From Kushneria sinocarnis (GTDB lineage: Bacteria; Pseudomonadota; Gammaproteobacteria; Pseudomonadales; Halomonadaceae): a DNA stretch of 64,000 nt. The notes under the pieces are model-generated. The model was not told the origin of the DNA, made no database searches, and saw only the letters and a program-made list of their open reading frames with translations. Each line of letters starts with the position of its first letter. Positions within the stretch are counted from its first letter, which is position 1. Location of the stretch: positions 62,001 to 126,000 of the forward strand of contig NZ_RBIN01000007.1 in the NCBI RefSeq assembly GCF_003633775.1. The letters run 5' to 3'. The translations under genes and the position numbers were made by a program. Shown piece after piece: positions 29,106-38,383 of the stretch.

Positions 29106-31691
29106 ATGACCGAATCCGTTGCAACCGAGGCCAGCTTCACCCTGATGGCGCCCTGCCGGGGGGTCATGGTCCCCCTGGCGCAGGTTCCCGACCCGGTGTT
29201 TGCCGGTGGCAGTCTCGGTCCCGGCGTGGCGATCGAACCACTCGAGGACGTGCTGCACGCCCCCTGTGAGGGCGAGGTGGTCCGAGTGGCGCGGACCCGC
29301 CACGCCGTGACCCTGCGCTGTGATCAGGGGCCGGATATCCTGCTGCATCTGGGGCTCGATACGGTGGCACTGGACGGCGAAGGCATCGAAGTGCTGGTGG
29401 CCGAAGGTGAGCGGGTGAGCGCCGGCCAGCCGTTGTGTCGCTTCGATGTGGAGCTGCTTGCGCAGCGCGCCCTGAGCCTGATCACTCCGATCATCGTGAC
29501 CGAGGCCGATGGCTGGCAGATCACGCCACTGGCCGAGAGCCGGCTCGAAGCCGGTGCGGCGATGCTGCGTCTGGCACGTGTCAACCGGGAGGTGCAGGCG
29601 CCTGCGAATGCGCCCGATGATGATGGCGGTCCGCTACTGGAAGCGGAGCTCGAGCTGGCACTGGCGGATGGTCTGCATGCCCGGCCTGCAGCCCGGCTGC
29701 GCGAGATTGCCACGACCCGGGCGTGTCGGATCACACTGCGCCACGACGAGGCCACCGCGGATGTGCGCAGCCTGACCGAGCTGATGGGGCTCGGGCTGAG
29801 TGGTGGGGATCGGCTCACGGTGGCGATCGACGGTGCGCAGCGCGAAGCGGCAATGGCGGATATCCGGGGGTTGCTTGAGCAGCCCGAAGCGGCCCATGAA
29901 GCCCCGCGCGGCGAAGGCCGCCAGCAGCCTGCCGAGCACGCGTCGGCAGGGCGCGAGCTTGCTCCGGGCGAGCTCGCCGGTCTGGTGGCCAGCCCCGGTC
30001 TGGCCTGCGGCCCGCTGCGAAGGCTGGGTGTCACGCTGCCCGAGGTTGAACGCGACGCCGCCGATTCAGCCGTCGAACACGCTGCGCTGCAGCGGGCCCG
30101 TGATGCCCTGCATCAGCAGCTGGAAACGGATATCGCCACCGCTCGCAGCGCGCAGCGCAGTGGTGAGGCGGATATCTTTGCCGCCCATCTGGCCTGGCTG
30201 GAGGACCCTGATCTTTTCCGGCGCAGCCAGGCGCTGATCGAGGAGGGGCGCACGGCGGTTTTTGCCTGGCGTGAAACGCTGGAGTCCGAGATCGAACGGC
30301 TGGTGGCCAGCCGCAACCGGGTGATCGCGGCACGGGCCAGCGATCTGCGTGATCTGCAAAGGCGACTGCTGCTGAAACTGCTGGGTCGCGAGGACGATCC
30401 GCTGGCGTTGCCCCGTGGTGCCATGGCCGTGGCGGACGAGATCACCCCATCGCAGTTCATTGCCCTGTGCCAGACCGAGCCGGCCGGGCTCTGTCTCGCC
30501 GGGGGCGGGGTGACCTCGCACGTGGCCATTCTAGCCCGGGCGCGGGGGCTGCCCTGTCTGGCCGCGATGGGTGAACCGCTGACCGAACAGGCGGCACGGT
30601 ACGAGGGAGCTGCCGTCATTCTCGATGCCGATCGGGGCAGACTTGAACTGACGCCCGATGATGCGCGCCTGACGGAGGTACATGAGGCCATCGAAGCGCA
30701 GCATCGGGCCCGGCGCGAGGCGCAGGCGATGGCCGGAGAGGCGGCGGTGACGCGTGATGTCGTCAGCCTCGAGGTCGCCGCCAATGTCGCCGACACCACC
30801 GAAGCCGAACGGGCCCGCGAGCTGGGCGCCGATGGTATCGGCCTGCTGCGCAGCGAATTCCTGTTCATGGCGCGCGATTCGGCGCCATCGCTGGAAGAAC
30901 AGCGCGAGGTCTATCAGGCAGCTGTCGACGCCATGGCCGATCGGCCGGTGATCATCCGCACGCTCGATATCGGCGCCGACAAGGCGCTCTCCTATCTGCC
31001 GCTGGCCCCTGTCGCCAATCCGGCGCTGGGCGTGCGTGGCGTTCGCCTGATCGACGCTTACGGTGCACTGCTCGATGAGCAGCTGCGCGCCCTGCTGGCG
31101 GTCGAGGCGCCCGAACGGCTGCGTATCATGGTGCCGATGGTAACTGATGTGACCGATCTGCAGGCGGTGCGCCAGCGCCTGCAGGCACTGGCCGATGAGG
31201 CGGGGATCAACCGGCTGCCACAGCTGGGGGCCATGATCGAGGTGCCGGCGGCGGCGCTGTGTGCCGACGCGCTGGCCGAACAGGCCGATTTCCTGTCGAT
31301 CGGGACCAATGATCTGACCCAGTATGCGCTGGCCATGGATCGCGAGGAGGCATCGCTGGCGGGGCGGGCCGATGTGCTTCATCCCGCCGTGCTGCGTCTG
31401 ATTGCGATGACGGTCGAGGCGGCCCGCCGCCGCCGGTGCTGGGTCGGGGTCTGTGGTGCCGCGGCCGGTGATCCGCTGGCCTGGGCCGCGCTGGCGGCGC
31501 TGGGTGTTGATGAGCTTTCGGTGGAGCCGATGCGGGTGGCCGACATCAAGGCCGCCCTGCGAAAGCTCGACCTGGCGGCACTGGCGAAAGAGCTGCCAGG
31601 CTGGCTGATGCTGGATGATGGCGCAGCCGTGCGCCGGGCGCTGGGTGAGTGGCTTGCCAACAACAATGAAGCAGGAGAGAGCCGATCATGA
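29106..31691 (+). CDS. nagF: PTS multiphosphoryl-transfer fusion EIIA(Glc-type)-HPr-EI
   Basis: An 861-residue soluble PTS protein that joins three phosphorelay steps. The N-terminal EIIA domain has phospho-His H81 in LLHLGLDTVALDGEG. The HPr domain has H191 in LADGLHARPAAR. The C-terminal enzyme I has H472 in GGGVTSHVAILARARGLP and a PEP-binding barrel with DFLSIGTNDLTQYALAMDR. Phosphate passes from PEP to EI, HPr, EIIA and then NagE. This order and context match the NagF protein of Pseudomonas. The ATG at 29106 follows GAGG; the stop overlaps nagE (ATGA). Confidence 0.95.
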   Translation: MTESVATEASFTLMAPCRGVMVPLAQVPDPVFAGGSLGPGVAIEPLEDVLHAPCEGEVVRVARTRHAVTLRCDQGPDILLHLGLDTVALDGEGIEVLVAEGERVSAGQPLCRFDVELLAQRALSLITPIIVTEADGWQITPLAESRLEAGAAMLRLARVNREVQAPANAPDDDGGPLLEAELELALADGLHARPAARLREIATTRACRITLRHDEATADVRSLTELMGLGLSGGDRLTVAIDGAQREAAMADIRGLLEQPEAAHEAPRGEGRQQPAEHASAGRELAPGELAGLVASPGLACGPLRRLGVTLPEVERDAADSAVEHAALQRARDALHQQLETDIATARSAQRSGEADIFAAHLAWLEDPDLFRRSQALIEEGRTAVFAWRETLESEIERLVASRNRVIAARASDLRDLQRRLLLKLLGREDDPLALPRGAMAVADEITPSQFIALCQTEPAGLCLAGGGVTSHVAILARARGLPCLAAMGEPLTEQAARYEGAAVILDADRGRLELTPDDARLTEVHEAIEAQHRARREAQAMAGEAAVTRDVVSLEVAANVADTTEAERARELGADGIGLLRSEFLFMARDSAPSLEEQREVYQAAVDAMADRPVIIRTLDIGADKALSYLPLAPVANPALGVRGVRLIDAYGALLDEQLRALLAVEAPERLRIMVPMVTDVTDLQAVRQRLQALADEAGINRLPQLGAMIEVPAAALCADALAEQADFLSIGTNDLTQYALAMDREEASLAGRADVLHPAVLRLIAMTVEAARRRRCWVGVCGAAAGDPLAWAALAALGVDELSVEPMRVADIKAALRKLDLAALAKELPGWLMLDDGAAVRRALGEWLANNNEAGESRS

Positions 31692-33409
31692 CCCTGATGC
31701 AACGTCTCAATCCCATGGGGCCCCTGCAGCTGCTGGGGCGCTCACTGATGCTGCCGATCGCGGTACTGCCGATTGCCGGGCTGCTGCTGCGGCTGGGGCA
31801 GCCCGATCTGCTGGATATCAGCTTCATCGCCGAGGCCGGCAAGGCGATCTTCGACAACCTGGCCCTGGTGTTTGCCGTCGGTGTCGCCGTCGGGCTGGCC
31901 GATGACAACAACGGTGCCGCCGGGCTGGCCGGGATGATCGGTTATCTGGTCATGACGGCGGTGCTGGGGGCCATTGATCCGGACATCAACATGGGGGTGC
32001 TGGCCGGGATCATTTCCGGCTGTATCGCCGGGCTCTGGTACAACCGCTGCAAGAACATCAGGCTGCCGGACTATCTGGCCTTCTTTGCCGGTCGGCGCTT
32101 CATCCCCATCGTCACCGGCCTGACCGCACTGGCGCTGGGCTGGCTCTTCGGCTGGGTCTGGCCGCCGATCCAGCATGGTATCGATCAGCTCGGGCAGTGG
32201 ATGATCGGTTCGGGCAGTGCGGGGCTTTTTGTCTATGGGCTGCTCAACCGGCTGCTGGTCGTGACCGGGCTGCACCATGTGCTCAACAGCCTGGTATGGT
32301 TCGTGTTCGGCCACTATGACGGTGCAACCGGCGATCTCAACCGCTTCTTCGCCGGTGATCCCGAGGCGGGGCGCTTCATGGCCGGTTTCTTCCCGGTGAT
32401 GATGTTCGGCCTGCCGGCGGCGGCGCTGGCGATGTATCACGCGGCGCATCGCGATCAGCGCGCCCGGGTGGGCGGCATGCTGCTGTCGCTGGCGCTGACG
32501 GCGTTCCTGACCGGCATTACCGAACCGATCGAGTTCACCTTCATGTTTCTGGCGCCGGTGCTGTATGCCATTCACGCGGTGCTGACCGGGCTGTCGATGG
32601 TGGTCATGGGCCTGCTGGACGTGAAGCTGGGCTTCACCTTCTCGGCCGGCGCCTTCGACTACGCCCTTTCCTATGGTCTCTCCACCAATGGCTGGATGCT
32701 GATTCCGGTGGGCGCCCTCTATGCGCTGCTCTACTACGGCATCTTCCGCTGGGCGATCGTGCGCTTCGACCTCGGTACACCGGGGCGCGAAGAGGCCGCT
32801 GCTGCAGCGAGCGCTGCCAGTGGCGAAGCGTCTCCCGGAGAGCGGGGCCCGGCGTTCGTGGCAGCACTCGGTGGCGCCGGCAATCTGGCGTCGGTCGGGG
32901 CCTGTACCACGCGGCTGCGGCTGGTACTGCATGACAGTGAGCAAATCGATGAACCGACGCTCAAGCAGCTTGGCTCACGCGGCATCATGCGGCTCGGTGA
33001 AGGTCATCTGCAGGTGGTACTGGGACCGATTGCCGATGGGGTGGCCGACGAGATGCGTCAGACGCTGGAGCGCGACGGTCATCAGCCCGAGGCGCCGACT
33101 GCTCGGCAGCCCGGTGATCCCGGTGAACAGACGACTGCGGAAAGTGACGAGGCTGCGGCACCGGCGCTGGATGAGGCCACCCGTGATCGCTGGCTGAGTG
33201 CGCTGGGAGGGCGGCAGAATCTGCGCGATGTGTCAGCGGTGGCACTGACCCGGCTGCGGCTGGAGGTGGCCGATGAAAGCACGCTGGATCGCGAAGCGCT
33301 GTCGCAGCTCGGTGTCCGCGGGGAACAGGCACTGGCCGCGGGCAGGCTTCATCTGATCGTGGGGGATGGCGCCGCTCGACTGGCCTCGGCGCTGGCCGGG
33401 ACGGCCTGA
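31688..33409 (+). CDS. nagE: PTS N-acetylglucosamine permease EIICB with an extra EIIB-like domain
   Basis: Inner-membrane sugar transporter that phosphorylates GlcNAc during uptake. Of 573 residues, about 1-370 form the EIIC membrane domain, with GITEPIEFTFMFLAP as the conserved segment. An EIIB domain follows with phospho-Cys C406 in VGACTTRLRL. A second EIIB-like domain (about 500-565) shares NL, TRLRL and LGVRG features but has no Cys at the phosphorylation site (VSAVALTRLRL). There is no EIIA domain; the nagF product supplies it. The start overlaps the nagF stop by four bases. Confidence 0.93.
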   Translation: MTLMQRLNPMGPLQLLGRSLMLPIAVLPIAGLLLRLGQPDLLDISFIAEAGKAIFDNLALVFAVGVAVGLADDNNGAAGLAGMIGYLVMTAVLGAIDPDINMGVLAGIISGCIAGLWYNRCKNIRLPDYLAFFAGRRFIPIVTGLTALALGWLFGWVWPPIQHGIDQLGQWMIGSGSAGLFVYGLLNRLLVVTGLHHVLNSLVWFVFGHYDGATGDLNRFFAGDPEAGRFMAGFFPVMMFGLPAAALAMYHAAHRDQRARVGGMLLSLALTAFLTGITEPIEFTFMFLAPVLYAIHAVLTGLSMVVMGLLDVKLGFTFSAGAFDYALSYGLSTNGWMLIPVGALYALLYYGIFRWAIVRFDLGTPGREEAAAAASAASGEASPGERGPAFVAALGGAGNLASVGACTTRLRLVLHDSEQIDEPTLKQLGSRGIMRLGEGHLQVVLGPIADGVADEMRQTLERDGHQPEAPTARQPGDPGEQTTAESDEAAAPALDEATRDRWLSALGGRQNLRDVSAVALTRLRLEVADESTLDREALSQLGVRGEQALAAGRLHLIVGDGAARLASALAGTA

Positions 33410-33438
33410 GACGAATGACGGCAGGAGCGTGCGAGACC

Positions 33439-34329
33439 ATGCAGACGGCGGATATAGCCATCGGGGTGGATGGCGGCGGCAGCGGCACACGGGTATGCGT
33501 GACGCGGGGCGGCCGGGTTGTCGAACGGACCGGCCCTCCCTCGGGGCTGGCACTGGGGATCGGACGGGCCTGGCAGCACATCCGGCAGACCGTCGCCGAG
33601 GCGCTGGCCGAATGGGGCGAATGCTTCGAACCGGCGCGCTGTGCCATGGCGCTGGGGCTTGCCGGAGCCAATCAGCAGCAGTGGCGCCAGGCCTTCATCG
33701 AGGCCGCGCCGCCGCTGGCCGCGCTGCAGGTCGAGAGCGATGCCTTTACCACCCTGATCGGGGCCCACGGCGGCGAGCCGGGCGCGATCGTGGCGGTCGG
33801 GACCGGTAGCGTGGGCGCGGCGCTGGCGCCCGATGGCACGCGTCGTTTCGTCGGCGGTTACGGCTTTCCCGCGGGGGATGAGGCCAGTGGCGCCTGGCTG
33901 GGGCTGCGGATCACGCGCCATCTGCAGCATGTGCTTGACGGCCGTGCCGGGACGGATGAGCTGGCCCGGGCGCTGCAGGCGGCCATTGGCGCCGACGTGC
34001 CGGAGACTCCGATGGAGACCCCGGCGGCACTGACCACCTGGCTGAGCCGGGCCGATCAGACCCGTTATGCGGCGCTGGCGCCGCTGGTGCTGGCGCATGC
34101 CGACCACCCCGTGGCCGATGCGCTGCTCAACCGCGCGGGCAGCGAGATCGCGCTGATGCTGCAGGCACTCGATCCCCATGAGCGCCTGCCGCTGGCGCTA
34201 TGTGGCGGGCTGGGCGAGCCCCTGTCATTGTGGCTGCCGGCACGGTTCGAAAGGCGTCTGTGCCCACCCCGCGAGAGCGCCGTGGCAGGGGCGCTGCGAC
34301 TGGCCCGTGAACTGCTGCAGGCGGCGTGA
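33439..34329 (+). CDS. BadF/BadG-type amino-sugar kinase (GspK-like)
   Basis: A 296-residue ASKHA-fold kinase. The phosphate-binding motif DGGGSGTRVCVTRGG lies at the N-terminus, with GAIVAVGTGSVGAAL and a C-terminal LALCGGLGEPLS. The sequence is like the BadF/BcrA ATPase group that includes GlcNAc and glucosamine kinases (GspK). In this operon it probably phosphorylates free glucosamine or GlcNAc released from oligomers, bypassing the PTS. The ATG at 33439 is chosen over 33415 because AGGAG lies upstream of it, although the spacing is long. Confidence 0.82.
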   Translation: MQTADIAIGVDGGGSGTRVCVTRGGRVVERTGPPSGLALGIGRAWQHIRQTVAEALAEWGECFEPARCAMALGLAGANQQQWRQAFIEAAPPLAALQVESDAFTTLIGAHGGEPGAIVAVGTGSVGAALAPDGTRRFVGGYGFPAGDEASGAWLGLRITRHLQHVLDGRAGTDELARALQAAIGADVPETPMETPAALTTWLSRADQTRYAALAPLVLAHADHPVADALLNRAGSEIALMLQALDPHERLPLALCGGLGEPLSLWLPARFERRLCPPRESAVAGALRLARELLQAA

Positions 34330-34401
34330 CGCTGGCATGCATCGAGCCGCCAGGGCATGCTGTCAGGCCATGTTTTTCTACCCCACCCGGGAGTTTCCGG
34401 C

Positions 34402-35202
34402 ATGTCGACCAGCCTGATCGTCAGCGACCTCGACCATACCCTGCTCAATGCCGAGCATCGACTTGATGACATCACCATCGAGACCTTTCAGGCTTTGGCC
34501 GCCCGGGGGCATCATCTGGCAATCGCCTCGGGCCGGCACTTTCGCGACATAGCCGCCGTCCGGCGGATGCTGGGCGTATCCGGCCACATCATCTCGACCA
34601 ATGGGGCCCATCTGCATGCCCCGGATGACAGCCTGATCTTCGAAACCCACGTGCCAATGGAGGCGGTGGCGGAGCTGATGTCGCTGGATGTGCCGGAATC
34701 GGTACGCATCAATCTCTACACCGGCGACCGCTGGCTGATCGATGCTCCCGAGCCGGCGCTGCTGGCGTTTCATGCCAGTACCGGGTTCAGCTATGAAGTG
34801 ACCGATGTACGCAGTTTTCAGGGGCATGACATCGGCAAGGTACTGTTCATCGGCGATCCCGAACTGCTGGCAGCGCTGGAGACCGAGATTCGCGCCCGGC
34901 TGGGGGAGAGCGTCTACGTCACCTACTCGCTGCCCAATTCGCTGGAGATCATGAACCGCGAGGCCTCCAAGGGACGCATGCTGCAGCGGCTGATGGCGCA
35001 GCTCGAGGTGCCCGCCGAGCGCACCCTGGCCTTCGGCGACAATCTCAACGATATCGACATGCTGCAGACCGCCGGGCGCGCCTATGCCGTGGCCAATGCC
35101 CATACCCAGCTGACCCTGTCGGCGCCCCATGCCGAAATCATCGGCAGCAATGTCGATGCCGGCGTGGCGTACAAGCTGCGCGAACTGTTCGCACTCGACT
35201 GA
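34402..35202 (+). CDS. Cof-type HAD-IIB phosphatase
   Basis: A 266-residue HAD superfamily phosphatase of the Cof/YidA type. The nucleophile motif is VSDLDHTLLNAEH, motif II lies in AIASGRHFRDI, and motif IV is TLAFGDNLNDIDML. The C2-type cap occupies the middle. Such enzymes dephosphorylate sugar phosphates and other small molecules. Its place at the end of the nag operon suggests relief of sugar-phosphate stress, but that is inference. The ATG at 34402 has a CGGGAG site. It is convergent with ycjF; a 7-bp GC inverted repeat (35206-35212 with 35223-35229) spans the junction. Confidence 0.88.
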   Translation: MSTSLIVSDLDHTLLNAEHRLDDITIETFQALAARGHHLAIASGRHFRDIAAVRRMLGVSGHIISTNGAHLHAPDDSLIFETHVPMEAVAELMSLDVPESVRINLYTGDRWLIDAPEPALLAFHASTGFSYEVTDVRSFQGHDIGKVLFIGDPELLAALETEIRARLGESVYVTYSLPNSLEIMNREASKGRMLQRLMAQLEVPAERTLAFGDNLNDIDMLQTAGRAYAVANAHTQLTLSAPHAEIIGSNVDAGVAYKLRELFALD

Positions 35203-35214
35203 CCCGGGCGGCGG

Positions 35215-36279
35215 TCATTCCTGCCGCCCCTGCGCGTCGACGCGTTTCAGCTGCTGCCAGAGCTGGCGGCGCAGATCGGCGATGCGCGGGGCTTCGTCCC
35301 GGGCGAACGGCATCGGGCGCAGCATGCGCATGGCACGCACGCCCAGCCGGGCGGTCAGCAGACCGCTGGAGAGGCCCTGGGCGGTGCGTGTCGAGAGCCG
35401 CTCGGCCAGATTCATCGACAGCAGGTCCATGCCGGCTTCACTGACGACTTCGCTGGCACCGGCAAAGGCCATGTTGGCCAGTACCGCGCGAAACAGCGCC
35501 AGCCGGCTGGAGTAGCCGAGCTCCAGCCCGTAGATGGCGGCCAGCCGATCGACCAGCCGCAGGTTGCGCCAGGCCATCAGTGCCATGTCGACCAGCGTCA
35601 GCGGACTGACGGCTACCATCACCGCCGTCTCGCCGGACATCCGCGTGATCAGGGCGCGGGCCTTCGCGTCGCGCGGTGCCAGCACGTGGTGGGCAAACAG
35701 CAGCCGGGTTTCGCGATTATCATGATGCGCCTGCCGGGCGCTGACAAAGGCCTGCCAGTGCGGATCGTCGCGATCGAGGCCCATCTGGCTGCGCAGCCGC
35801 TCGCAGAGTTCAAGGGCGTTGCCGTGGCCATCGCTGACGGTGTCATCCTCGACGGCCTCGCGCAGGCGCACATGCCGGCGCAGATGGCGCAGCCGCACCA
35901 GCTCGCGGCCCAGCGCCATGCCGGCCATGCCCACGGCAGTGAAACCGACCACGCTCCAAGCCCCCGACAGCCAGTCCCCGCCCAGCCAGGCCTCGCGCAC
36001 CCCTTCCACGGCCTGTACGGCGCCCAGGGTGAGACTGCCACCGAGCACTCCCAGCAGCCCCCAGCGCCGCTTGCGCGGATGAGCAAGTGCCCGGTCGAGC
36101 GCGCTCTCCGCCGGGGTCTCCGCTGCCTCCGGGGCCAGTGGCCGCGAGGTGCTCTCCAGCGGAAAGTGCCGGCCGGGGACGGGATCGAGACGGGTGAAGG
36201 CCGGCGTCCGGTCGCGGCGATGGTCGGGGGCGCCTTCGGCGGGAATCTCGAAGTGCTGTCCGGGACGTGGATCACTCAT
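35215..36279 (-). CDS. ycjF: YcjF family inner-membrane protein (TIGR01620/DUF697)
   Basis: A 354-residue membrane protein. After a polar N-terminal region come two hydrophobic segments, GLLGVLGGSLTLGAVQAV and WSVVGFTAVGMAGMALG, then a long basic and helical part with a further hydrophobic region, GETAVMVAVSPLTLVDMALM. This matches the YcjF/TIGR01620 family. The start overlaps the ycjX stop (ATGA), the usual YcjX-YcjF pairing. In enterobacteria the pair belongs to the envelope-stress (Psp) regulon; no psp gene is visible here. Its molecular role is unknown. Confidence 0.88.
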   Translation of the reverse strand: MSDPRPGQHFEIPAEGAPDHRRDRTPAFTRLDPVPGRHFPLESTSRPLAPEAAETPAESALDRALAHPRKRRWGLLGVLGGSLTLGAVQAVEGVREAWLGGDWLSGAWSVVGFTAVGMAGMALGRELVRLRHLRRHVRLREAVEDDTVSDGHGNALELCERLRSQMGLDRDDPHWQAFVSARQAHHDNRETRLLFAHHVLAPRDAKARALITRMSGETAVMVAVSPLTLVDMALMAWRNLRLVDRLAAIYGLELGYSSRLALFRAVLANMAFAGASEVVSEAGMDLLSMNLAERLSTRTAQGLSSGLLTARLGVRAMRMLRPMPFARDEAPRIADLRRQLWQQLKRVDAQGRQE

Positions 36280-37676
36280 TGCAGACGATCTCCCAGTAAC
36301 CAGTCGAGTACCGCATCCAGGCGGATATGGGGCAGGGCACCATCATCGGGCAGCGCCTGTGGCCTGAAGCCGCGAAAGGTGAACCCCTGGCGGCGCCAGA
36401 AGTCGGCATCCGGCAGGCTGGCAGGCACCTCGCCGGGAAACATCAGGACCTCCTCGCCGGTCAGGGTCGTTCCGCGCAGGGCCGGCTGGCGCTGGCCGTC
36501 ATGCTCGACCTCGCGAAATTCGGTGGCGCGCACCGAGGCGAGCGAAAACGGCCGTACCGGGATGTCGAGATAGCGCAGATCGCGGATCGGTTCGGCCAGC
36601 AGTGCCTCGATCAGCGACAGCAGTGCCGGGTGCTGTTCGGGCGTAACATGATCGGCCTTGGTAGCCGCCAGTGCCAGCCGGTCGATGCGCGGATTGAACA
36701 GTCGACTGAGCAGGCTGCGCCGGCCATAGTCGAAACTCTGCATCAGGGTTGCCAGCGCCTGACGCAGGTCATCGAACACATCCGGCCCGGCATTGAGCGC
36801 CGAGAGCACGTCAACCAGGATGATCTGCCGGTCGAAACGGCGAAAGTGATCGCGGTAGAAGGGGCGTACCACCGTGCGCTTGTAGTGCTCGAATCGCTGC
36901 GCCAGGGTCTGATAGACGCTGTCGGCCGGGAGCCTGTCCAGCTCCGCGGCGCGCTCGCCGGTCACCCCGGGCAGGGGGAAGAACTGCAGTACCGGCGCGC
37001 CCGCGAGTTCGCCGGGCAGCAAAAAGCGCCCCGGCTGGACAAAGGTATAGCCGCCCTCGTGCCGGGCACTGTGGAGGGCCCGGCCGTAGTGTTCGGTCAG
37101 CTCGGCGAGCTGCTGCTCATCGGCGGTGGCGGCCGGATCAAGCCCGGCCACGGCATCCAGGAAGGCGGTGCTGTAGCGTCGGCGGCGCTCGGTCATCAGC
37201 CGCTCCATGCGCTCGCACCACTCCGGGTAGCTCTGTGCCAGCAGGGGCAGGTCCAGCAGCCATTCGCCGGGATAGTCGATCAGATCCAGCGTCAGGGTGC
37301 GCTGCTCGCCGAACAGACGGCTGGTGCCGGTGCGGCTGCGATAGCGAATCGACAGGCGCAGCTCGCTGATGCCGCGGGTCGGTGCCGGCCATTGCGGCGG
37401 TGTGCTCCCCAGCGCCGCAAGCGCCTCGTCATAGGGAAAGCGTGGTATCGAGAGATCCGGCTGATTGACCCGCCGGGCGCCGAGCAAGCGGCCCTCGCGG
37501 GCGCAGGGCAGCAGTGCCAGCTGTGCGTCCATGCCGGCATGGCGCAGCTGATTGACCAGCGAGGTGAGAAAGGCCGTCTTGCCGGCCTGCGACAGGCCGG
37601 TCACGGCCAGGCGCAGCTGTCGGTCGAGGCCGCGTTCCAGCCAGTCGTTGAGTTCGCGGGGTAATGTCAGCGCCAT
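36276..37676 (-). CDS. ycjX: YcjX family P-loop ATPase/GTPase
   Basis: A 466-residue P-loop protein of the YcjX (DUF463) family. The Walker A motif TGLSQAGKTAFLTSL is near residue 26, LDLIDYPGEWLLDLPLL looks like Walker B, and AATKADHVTP resembles a nucleotide-specificity motif. It is encoded directly upstream of, and overlapping, ycjF. The family is linked to stress response and its function is undefined. The start is the only well-placed ATG and gives the conserved N-terminus. Confidence 0.9.
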   Translation of the reverse strand: MALTLPRELNDWLERGLDRQLRLAVTGLSQAGKTAFLTSLVNQLRHAGMDAQLALLPCAREGRLLGARRVNQPDLSIPRFPYDEALAALGSTPPQWPAPTRGISELRLSIRYRSRTGTSRLFGEQRTLTLDLIDYPGEWLLDLPLLAQSYPEWCERMERLMTERRRRYSTAFLDAVAGLDPAATADEQQLAELTEHYGRALHSARHEGGYTFVQPGRFLLPGELAGAPVLQFFPLPGVTGERAAELDRLPADSVYQTLAQRFEHYKRTVVRPFYRDHFRRFDRQIILVDVLSALNAGPDVFDDLRQALATLMQSFDYGRRSLLSRLFNPRIDRLALAATKADHVTPEQHPALLSLIEALLAEPIRDLRYLDIPVRPFSLASVRATEFREVEHDGQRQPALRGTTLTGEEVLMFPGEVPASLPDADFWRRQGFTFRGFRPQALPDDGALPHIRLDAVLDWLLGDRLQ

Positions 37677-37823
37677 GCGGTAGTCTGTCCATCCATCCGT
37701 TGGCCTGCGGGCATGTCTCCGGGCACGCTCAAGGCGCGGGTACCGGGCAGGCTGGCATGATCGGTCGCTTTCAACGTGCTCGGAGGCAATAACCCCGGCA
37801 CATCATGGTGAAGCGAGGATAGC

Positions 37824-37890
37824 ATGCCTGCCTTTTTGAACGCTGAGCCGTTTCGAACAGTGTCGCCTCGTGAGTCAGGCAGGCATTTTT
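37824..37890 (+). other. Long-range inverted repeat with T-run upstream of the YeaQ-like gene
   Basis: ATGCCTGCCT (37824-37833) and AGGCAGGCAT (37877-37886) form a perfect 10-bp stem around a 43-base loop, and the second arm runs into TTTTT (37886-37890). The rest of the 290-base gap between ycjX and the YeaQ-like gene shows no gene. The element could be a terminator, a leader structure or a small RNA end. Confidence 0.35.
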
Positions 37891-37966
37891 GTTCATTATT
37901 ACCTATCCTGGGAGGGCAATAACGTGCACTGCCCGTGCGCGATAAATCGTACCAATGGAGGTAGCA

Positions 37967-38212
37967 ATGGGTTTCATTCTGGCCCTGATCATCGGCGGCA
38001 TTGCCGGCTGGATTGCTGGAAAGGTCATGCGTGGCGGTGGCTTCGGCATTCTCGGCAATATCGTGGTCGGCGTGGTGGGCGCCGTCATCGGCCGCCTCAT
38101 CTTTGCCCTGCTGGGGCTCGGCGCCCATAACATCATCGGTTCACTGGTGGTGGCCGTCATCGGTGCGATCGTATTGCTCTGGATCGTCTCGCTGATCAAG
38201 CGCAAGACCTGA
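37967..38212 (+). CDS. YeaQ/YmgE (transglycosylase-associated) small membrane protein
   Basis: An 81-residue, very hydrophobic, glycine-rich membrane protein of the GlsB/YeaQ/YmgE family. The typical pattern GFILALIIGGIAGWIAGKVMRG is followed by GFGILGNIVVGVVGAVIG and a third helix ending in the basic tail LIKRKT. The family is stress-associated and its molecular function is not settled. A TGGAGGT site lies four bases before the ATG at 37967. It is a single-gene unit with its own terminator. Confidence 0.9.
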   Translation: MGFILALIIGGIAGWIAGKVMRGGGFGILGNIVVGVVGAVIGRLIFALLGLGAHNIIGSLVVAVIGAIVLLWIVSLIKRKT

Positions 38213-38237
38213 ACCATCCGACACGTGCGATGCTGTG

Positions 38238-38262
38238 CGCCCGGTTTCGACCGGGCGTTTTT
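38238..38262 (+). terminator. Intrinsic terminator after the YeaQ-like gene
   Basis: An 8-bp stem CGCCCGGT/ACCGGGCG on a TTCG loop is followed by TTTTT, 25 bases past the stop. Confidence 0.92.
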
Positions 38263-38383
38263 GCGGGCCGCCTGCAGCAGTATCAGCAGGTTCAATCACG
38301 GCGATTGCAGTTTCTGATTAAGAGTCTCGGTTTTGATTGTGTAAATTAATCGAAGTCGACAACCTGATTCAGGACCGTAATTC

